From: Baffinella frigidus
Taxonomy: Eukaryota > Cryptophyceae > Cryptomonadales > Baffinellaceae
NCBI GenBank assembly: GCA_026770585.1
Contig: MU646625.1
Location: 397,774-424,327, forward strand
Length of the DNA: 26,554 nucleotides
Reading direction: 5' to 3'
Positions 24,901 through 26,554 of this stretch are shown here, piece by piece. Each line of letters begins with the position of its first letter. Position 1 is the first letter of the stretch. The position numbers and the translations under genes are program-made. Below the pieces are notes generated by a model. It did not search any database. It was not told the origin of the DNA and was given only the letters and a program-made list of their open reading frames with translations.

Positions 24901-26468
24901 AGGCATCAGTGTTTGAGGCACGAGGATTCCGAGGGTTGAGGGTTAGAGGTACGAGGACTGAAGGCTGCGGGATCTGCAGCCACCAGCCATATCATGCGTT
25001 AGTGCCACATAGTGGGCGTTCAAGGAAACTTGGACCGAAACTGCTACCGGGCTGGTCCCGGCGAAGCCATATCACGCCTTAGTGCCACACACCACACAAC
25101 GAGCGGGCTACGAAGGGATTTCGTGAATGACTCAAAATTGGATGACCCATAGGACCCTACGGTAGGCATTATTGTAGAAATGGGCTCCGCGCGGATTTTT
25201 AGAACATGGGGTAAGGAGGTCAGGAACGTCAAAAAAACGATTTTGTGACGGAAAATCGATTTTGTGCTATGTTACGGTTGGTTGATTCTATTTTGGGCAT
25301 CTTGCCCATGCCTAAGATAGCACAAAAGTTCATTTTCGACGTTTTTTCATCCCCTGACCTCATTTCCTGACCTGACCTTGAATCCGCGCGGAGCCCATTT
25401 CTACAATACCGTAGGGACGTAGGGTCGGTTTCGGGAGTGCACAGCGAATTGATAGAAATGTGTGATCATAGGCACACTGCGGTCGCGACCGTCGCGTAGC
25501 ACGGGAAACACATAACTCCAAGCCCCAAATGGCTCCAAGTCCCAAATGGCCCCAAGCCCCGAAATGGCTCAAAGTCCCGGATTATTTAGGGCTTCGAGGC
25601 AGTACCGGGCGGATGCCGGCGAGCCACTGGGGCACGAGCCAGAACCACGCGACGACCAGCTGCATCGTCGCGACCGTCGCGTAGCACGGGAACACGTTCA
25701 GCACCTGTTCGCAGTCACGTCCGTCAGCAGCCATCAGCACAACGTTATCCGCGGTTAATGGGGACACAAGGACCGCGTGACCACCTCGTGGTCACGAGGT
25801 CACTGGCGCTGCGCGCGCGTAAACGATGAACACGGTTGAAACAGAACCACGCGACGACCAGCTGCGCCGTCGCGACCGTCGCGTAGCACGGGAACACGTT
25901 CAGCACCTGGTGAGGGTACAGGGGGGGGCGGTTATTTGTTTCGCCACGCACGGTACAGAGAGAGACGTGTGTTGACACCGCTACGGTAGCTGCCACCGTA
26001 AACAGGCTGTGGGTTTATTCTTCTGTGATCACACGTTTCGAGGCTTGTCACATTACTCACCCGATGCGCCCCTCAACCCGAAGGTCTGACCCCTCAAGCA
26101 TGTTGAGGCACGCGACGGCCTGCGTCTCGTTCTTGCCCAACGTGAACAAGGGGAGAAGTTCGGTCGAGGGGAGAATCGCTCTATGGAGAGGGGCGTACTC
26201 ATGCCTGCTTGTTGGTGACGGTGCACCCAACCTTGAGCGCATACCACGCCCAACTAAACTGAGACGACGCTAGACTCTCGAGCGCGGTGCACCTCCAGAG
26301 CTAGACTCTCGAGAGCGGCGAACCGCGCTACAAATTCATCACTATGGGTTAGTAATGGATTTGTACTGAGAGATGGATTTGTACCATGGGGGGGGGCGCC
26401 GCGGTACGCATACCTGCTTGTTGGTGATGTTGTACCCGACGTTGAGCGCGTACCACGCGTAAGCACGC
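15901..26468 (-). CDS. Plastid triose-phosphate/phosphate translocator family protein, 5' end outside window
   Basis: Twelve exons join in phase: 26468-26414, 25704-25606, 24578-24521, 23763-23715, 22832-22727, 21771-21700, 21095-21030, 20703-20608, 19485-19407, 18551-18484, 17549-17471 and 15989-15901 (stop TAG). They give 304 residues. Family landmarks in order: AWYALNVGYNITNKQ; FVHVVKAAEPVF at 88-99; LASAGELSFTW; MSNLLFASRAVFSKIAM; MDSANTFAVV; YTYNEFAF; AVGNTVKR at 250-257; GSAIAMGGVLLYS. This family exchanges triose phosphate or 3-phosphoglycerate for phosphate across the plastid envelope. By spacing, T77, K93, Y233, K256 and R257 match the phosphate-binding residues described for the red-algal TPT structure, and H74 fits a TPT-like subtype. 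Only the transit region and roughly 20-30 membrane residues seem to be missing. Exons average 76 bases; introns reach about 1.5 kb. Family is near certain; the exact substrate is inferred. Confidence 0.92.
16020..16125. repeat. Short tandem repeat, AACACCATAATCGT type
   Basis: Imperfect units of about 24 bases (AACACCATACTCGTGAACAC and variants) lie in the last intron of the translocator gene, between exon 12 and its closest echo. Confidence 0.7.
16163..16229 (-). pseudogene. Copy of translocator exon 12 with an alternative C-terminus
   Basis: Acceptor plus coding sequence are essentially identical to the last exon (15901-15989) through SIVEQNY, then switch to TKLIV and a stop at 16147-16149 instead of KKAPAPK. 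It is a 5'-type echo 241 bases upstream. Because acceptor and frame are intact it could serve as an alternative terminal exon. Confidence 0.75.
16297..16688 (-). pseudogene. Three further 5' copies of translocator exon 12
   Basis: Copies begin at acceptors at about 16534 (longest; a three-base insertion adds Asn in SAIANMGG), 16688 (only about 30 bases) and 16320 (very short, GIQASA). All keep AG and the 5' part of the exon and lose the C-terminus. Together with 16163-16229 they form a tandem series interleaved with repeated 'gagagaggccttcgtt' blocks. Confidence 0.65.
17029..17132. mobile_element. TA-flanked hairpin, TCCCTTAAGTGGC family, copy 1
   Basis: TATCCCTTAAGTGGCG pairs with CGCCACTTAAGGGATA. 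The centre has CCTAGGCAGGTCCTAAGG and CCCTACCGTAGGG. Confidence 0.75.
17189..17260 (-). pseudogene. Translocator exon 11 copy (3' part with donor)
   Basis: It encodes NTVKRVVILIATSIAFSNP through MTPTG with the donor GTGCGC. It lacks the acceptor and the first three codons, which are replaced directly by a TGTAGGG-type tract. It lies downstream of intact exon 11 (17471-17549). Confidence 0.8.
17264..17420. repeat. (CCCTACA)/(CCCTAGA)/(CCCTGCA) tract
   Basis: About 22 seven-base units fill the space between the exon 11 echo (17189-17260) and intact exon 11. Different variants occur in short homogeneous runs, as expected from local slippage. Confidence 0.9.
17588..17691. mobile_element. TA-flanked hairpin, TCCCTTAAGTGGC family, copy 2
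   Basis: TATCCCGTAAGTGACC pairs with GGTCACTTAAGGGATA. Its centre is like copy 1. It lies 38 bases upstream of the exon 11 acceptor in gene orientation. Confidence 0.75.
17949..17971 (-). pseudogene. Translocator exon 11 copy (acceptor and first codons)
   Basis: CAG followed by AVGNTVKR matches the start of exon 11, then the sequence diverges. It lies upstream of the intact exon. Confidence 0.7.
18010..18170. repeat. Long hairpin with GGAAAGTTCGGTAGTTTC ends
   Basis: CTCCTGGAAAGTTCGGTAGT pairs with ACTACCGAACTTTCCAGGAG. The centre holds GCCTAGGACC, CCTACCGTAGGC and a short AAAATCCTAGGATATTTT palindrome. Confidence 0.75.
18378..18482. mobile_element. TA-flanked hairpin, TCCCTTAAGTGGC family, copy 3, abutting exon 10
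   Basis: TATCCCTTAATTGGCC pairs with GGCCACTTAAGGGATA. Its centre is in the opposite order to copies 1 and 2. Its right end runs straight into exon 10: the donor GTATCC consists of one G plus the TA and first bases of the element. A decayed fourth member may be 14229-14323. Confidence 0.7.
18556..18712. repeat. TTTAGGG/TTTGGGG/TTTCGGG tract abutting exon 10 acceptor
   Basis: Degenerate units begin four bases from the exon 10 acceptor (CCCGAAACGCAG on the gene strand). Confidence 0.8.
18757..18897. mobile_element. Hairpin element with CACGGTGGACTA ends, copy 2
   Basis: CCACACGGTGGACTACG pairs with CGTAGCCCACCGTGTGG. It is the same family as 7367-7504 although it lies in a different gene, so it is dispersed rather than locally duplicated. 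Confidence 0.7.
19142..19200 (-). pseudogene. Translocator exon 9 copy (3' part with donor)
   Basis: It encodes GIAVKDMTQTKLATTLLAS and ends at the donor GTACGCC, matching the end of exon 9. The acceptor and the VLPAWNA codons are missing. It is downstream of intact exon 9. Confidence 0.75.
19265..19406. repeat. Tandem repeat, CGAAGAAAGACGTACTAATA type
   Basis: About seven imperfect units of 17-20 bases run from 19265 to the exon 9 donor, which itself (GTACGTCTTTCTTC) is part of the repeat. Confidence 0.7.
19666..19963 (-). pseudogene. Two tandem 5' copies of translocator exon 9
   Basis: Copies at 19666-19729 and 19900-19963 keep the acceptor and VLPAWNAAIAVKGMTQTKLA and break at the same point (before LIAS). 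They belong to units repeating every 234 bases that also carry 'gaatggtaccatcctagccg'. The unit overlaps intact exon 9 at 19407-19485, so the array grew by tandem duplication. Confidence 0.8.
20299..20572. mobile_element. Fold-back element carrying an exon fragment
   Basis: The left arm (GCCCGGCTATTCAAAAGTTG from about 20306) and right arm (complement from about 20560) share CAGATCCGTCA/TGACGGATTTG and an inner GGGC. The loop is the exon 8 fragment at 20404-20462. The left arm holds a duplicated CTATTCAAAAGTTGACAG. Single-arm relatives (CCGTTAACTTTGGAGCGGGA and similar) occur at 4565-4690 and 18205-18320. Confidence 0.65.
20404..20462 (-). pseudogene. Translocator exon 8 copy inside an inverted repeat
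   Basis: It encodes TVIATLICLPIALIL, against MISTLICLPVALIL in exon 8. Neither splice site remains. The fragment forms the loop between two inverted arms (see 20299-20572). Confidence 0.7.
20797..20845 (-). pseudogene. Possible diverged copy of translocator exon 7
   Basis: The frame HLFACREVSSKIPF loosely resembles LLFASRAVFSKIAM of exon 7. It lies downstream of the intact exon, as a 3'-type copy should, but similarity is weak. Confidence 0.3.
20937..21013. repeat. (TAGGG) pentamer array
   Basis: About fifteen units of TAGGG with TGGGG/TACGG variants lie just downstream of translocator exon 7. The shorter unit differs from the seven-base telomere-like tracts. Confidence 0.85.
21120..21460. 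repeat. TTTGGTG and TTTAGGG-like tracts
   Basis: A near-perfect (TTTGGTG) run at 21218-21290 is surrounded by degenerate TTTGGGG/TTTAGGG units in intron 6. Confidence 0.8.
21311..21329 (-). pseudogene. Translocator exon 7 copy (acceptor and first codons)
   Basis: CAG followed by MSNMLF matches the start of exon 7 (MSNLLF), upstream of the intact exon at 21030-21095. Confidence 0.6.
21475..21505 (-). pseudogene. Translocator exon 6 copy (3' part with donor)
   Basis: It matches the end of exon 6 (HVGFSCAM against TWACFGCAM, one codon shorter) and keeps the donor context ATG|GTCAAA. It is downstream of intact exon 6 at 21700-21771. Confidence 0.65.
21775..21970. repeat. TTTGGGG/TTTAGGG tract upstream of exon 6
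   Basis: Repeats run from the exon 6 acceptor to the first exon 5 echo. TTTGGGG units dominate at 21795-21875. Confidence 0.8.
22008..22476 (-). pseudogene. Three 3' copies of translocator exon 5
   Basis: Copies at about 22008-22075, 22200-22265 and 22412-22476 encode variants of VLSAIFAGSVMAAPVYASLIP. All break at the same place on their 5' side (after GAGAGCACC on the plus strand, then a C-run), so they descend from one truncated copy that was re-duplicated. Spacers are TTTAGGG/CCCTAAA-like. All lie downstream of intact exon 5 (22727-22832). Confidence 0.8.
22947..23179 (-). pseudogene. Two 5' copies of translocator exon 5
   Basis: Copies at 22947-23008 (SFVLVVKAAEPVFAAVLSAIF) and 23144-23179 (SLVHVVKAAEPVF) keep the CAG acceptor. 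Both break into the same string TCTCAACCCT, a telomere-like junction. Both lie upstream of the intact exon. Confidence 0.8.
23570..23710. repeat. TTTGGGG/TTGAGGG tract downstream of exon 4
   Basis: Degenerate units start within about ten bases of the exon 4 donor. A further short copy of the same flank (GCAACCTGAC, TGGTGGGGTGAAGG) occurs at 23340-23370 and 23530-23560. Confidence 0.75.
23957..24310 (-). pseudogene. Two 5' copies of translocator exon 4
   Basis: Copies at 23957-23989 (VGNLGTVLSMG, then GTTTGGG) and 24290-24310 (VGHL) keep the GGCAG or GACAG acceptor. Their flanks share 'ccacaatgttagacc' or close variants with the flank of intact exon 4. A palindromic element (24108-24265) separates them. 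Confidence 0.7.
24108..24265. mobile_element. Hairpin element with AACGTCCTGAAAA ends, copy 2
   Basis: It is nearly the same sequence as 8262-8422 (CTAACGTCCTGAAAACCGGG and complement; same CCTAGGGGGGGTCCTA centre), about 16 kb away in the other minus-strand gene. Confidence 0.75.
24865..24979 (-). pseudogene. Two short 5' copies of translocator exon 3
   Basis: GCAG followed by ATCCCGCAGCCTTC at 24957-24979, and a weaker one at 24865-24892, match the start of exon 3 (ATCCCGAAGCCGTCC). Flanking 'ccagccat' is shared with the intact acceptor region. Both are upstream of it. Confidence 0.5.
25478..25512 (-). pseudogene. Internal fragment of translocator exon 2
   Basis: It encodes FPCYATVATA, identical or nearly so to exon 2, without either splice site. 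It lies downstream of intact exon 2. Confidence 0.65.
25842..25906 (-). pseudogene. Translocator exon 2 copy (5' part with acceptor)
   Basis: The acceptor CAG and VLNVFPCYATVATAQLVVAW are retained and the rest (LVPQWLAGIRP) is lost. It is upstream of intact exon 2 and nearly identical to it where they overlap. Confidence 0.8.
26204..26252 (-). pseudogene. Translocator exon 1 (in window) copy, 3' part
   Basis: It encodes AWYALKVGCTVTNKQ, against AWYALNVGYNITNKQ in the intact exon. The donor GTATGC has become GCATGA. It is downstream of the intact exon. Confidence 0.75.
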
Positions 26469-26554
26469 CTGCACCCTACACCCTACACCCTACACCCTAC
26501 ACCCTGCACCCTACACCCTACACCCTGCACCCTGCACCCTGCACCCTACACCCT
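26469..26554. repeat. (CCCTACA)/(CCCTGCA) tract at the right edge
   Basis: Twelve seven-base units run to the window end. The exon acceptor GTGCAG is made from the last unit. The 5' end of the translocator gene lies beyond. Confidence 0.9.

Noticed and set aside
26053-26150. A possible extra translocator exon (GKNETQAVACLNMLEG frame)
   Set aside because: Exons at 26414-26468 and 25606-25704 join directly in phase and in family order, leaving no place for it; it is probably intronic.

Overview
This is a nuclear, intron-rich eukaryotic window, most likely from a plastid-bearing alga. The evidence is many tiny GT-AG exons, introns packed with plant/alga-type telomere-like repeats (TTTAGGG and variants TTTGGGG, TGTAGGG), dozens of fold-back elements, and a spliced gene for a plastid-type triose-phosphate/phosphate translocator. 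I cannot fix the lineage. I see no bacterial gene organisation, tRNA, rRNA or CRISPR array.

Layout. (1) 1-9893, minus strand: a gene I could assemble from eight phase-compatible exons. It encodes an apparent signal peptide followed by an FRG domain and runs off the left edge. (2) 9894-10784: the interval between two divergent gene starts. (3) 10785 to at least 12370, probably 13080, plus strand: an unrecognised gene with a Ser/Pro-rich first exon; it enters an 830-base assembly gap (13169-13998). (4) 14115-15241: a cluster of TA-flanked hairpin elements, then two minisatellites (15397-15740). (5) 15901-26468, minus strand: the translocator gene, with twelve exons giving 304 residues to the stop codon; the N-terminus lies beyond the right edge.

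The striking feature is how the introns are built. Almost every exon of all three genes is accompanied by one to several decayed partial copies of itself ('exon echoes') in the neighbouring introns. Echoes upstream of the intact exon keep the 3' splice site and the 5' part of the exon. Echoes downstream keep the 3' part and usually the 5' splice site. This is what repeated tandem duplication across exon-intron boundaries would leave if selection kept one full copy. Many breakpoints join directly to telomere-like repeats.

A second theme is palindromes. At least two conserved core sequences recur inside hairpins whose outer arms are self-complementary but unrelated between copies. All assignments come from reading the sequence and checking exon phase by eye; no search was run.
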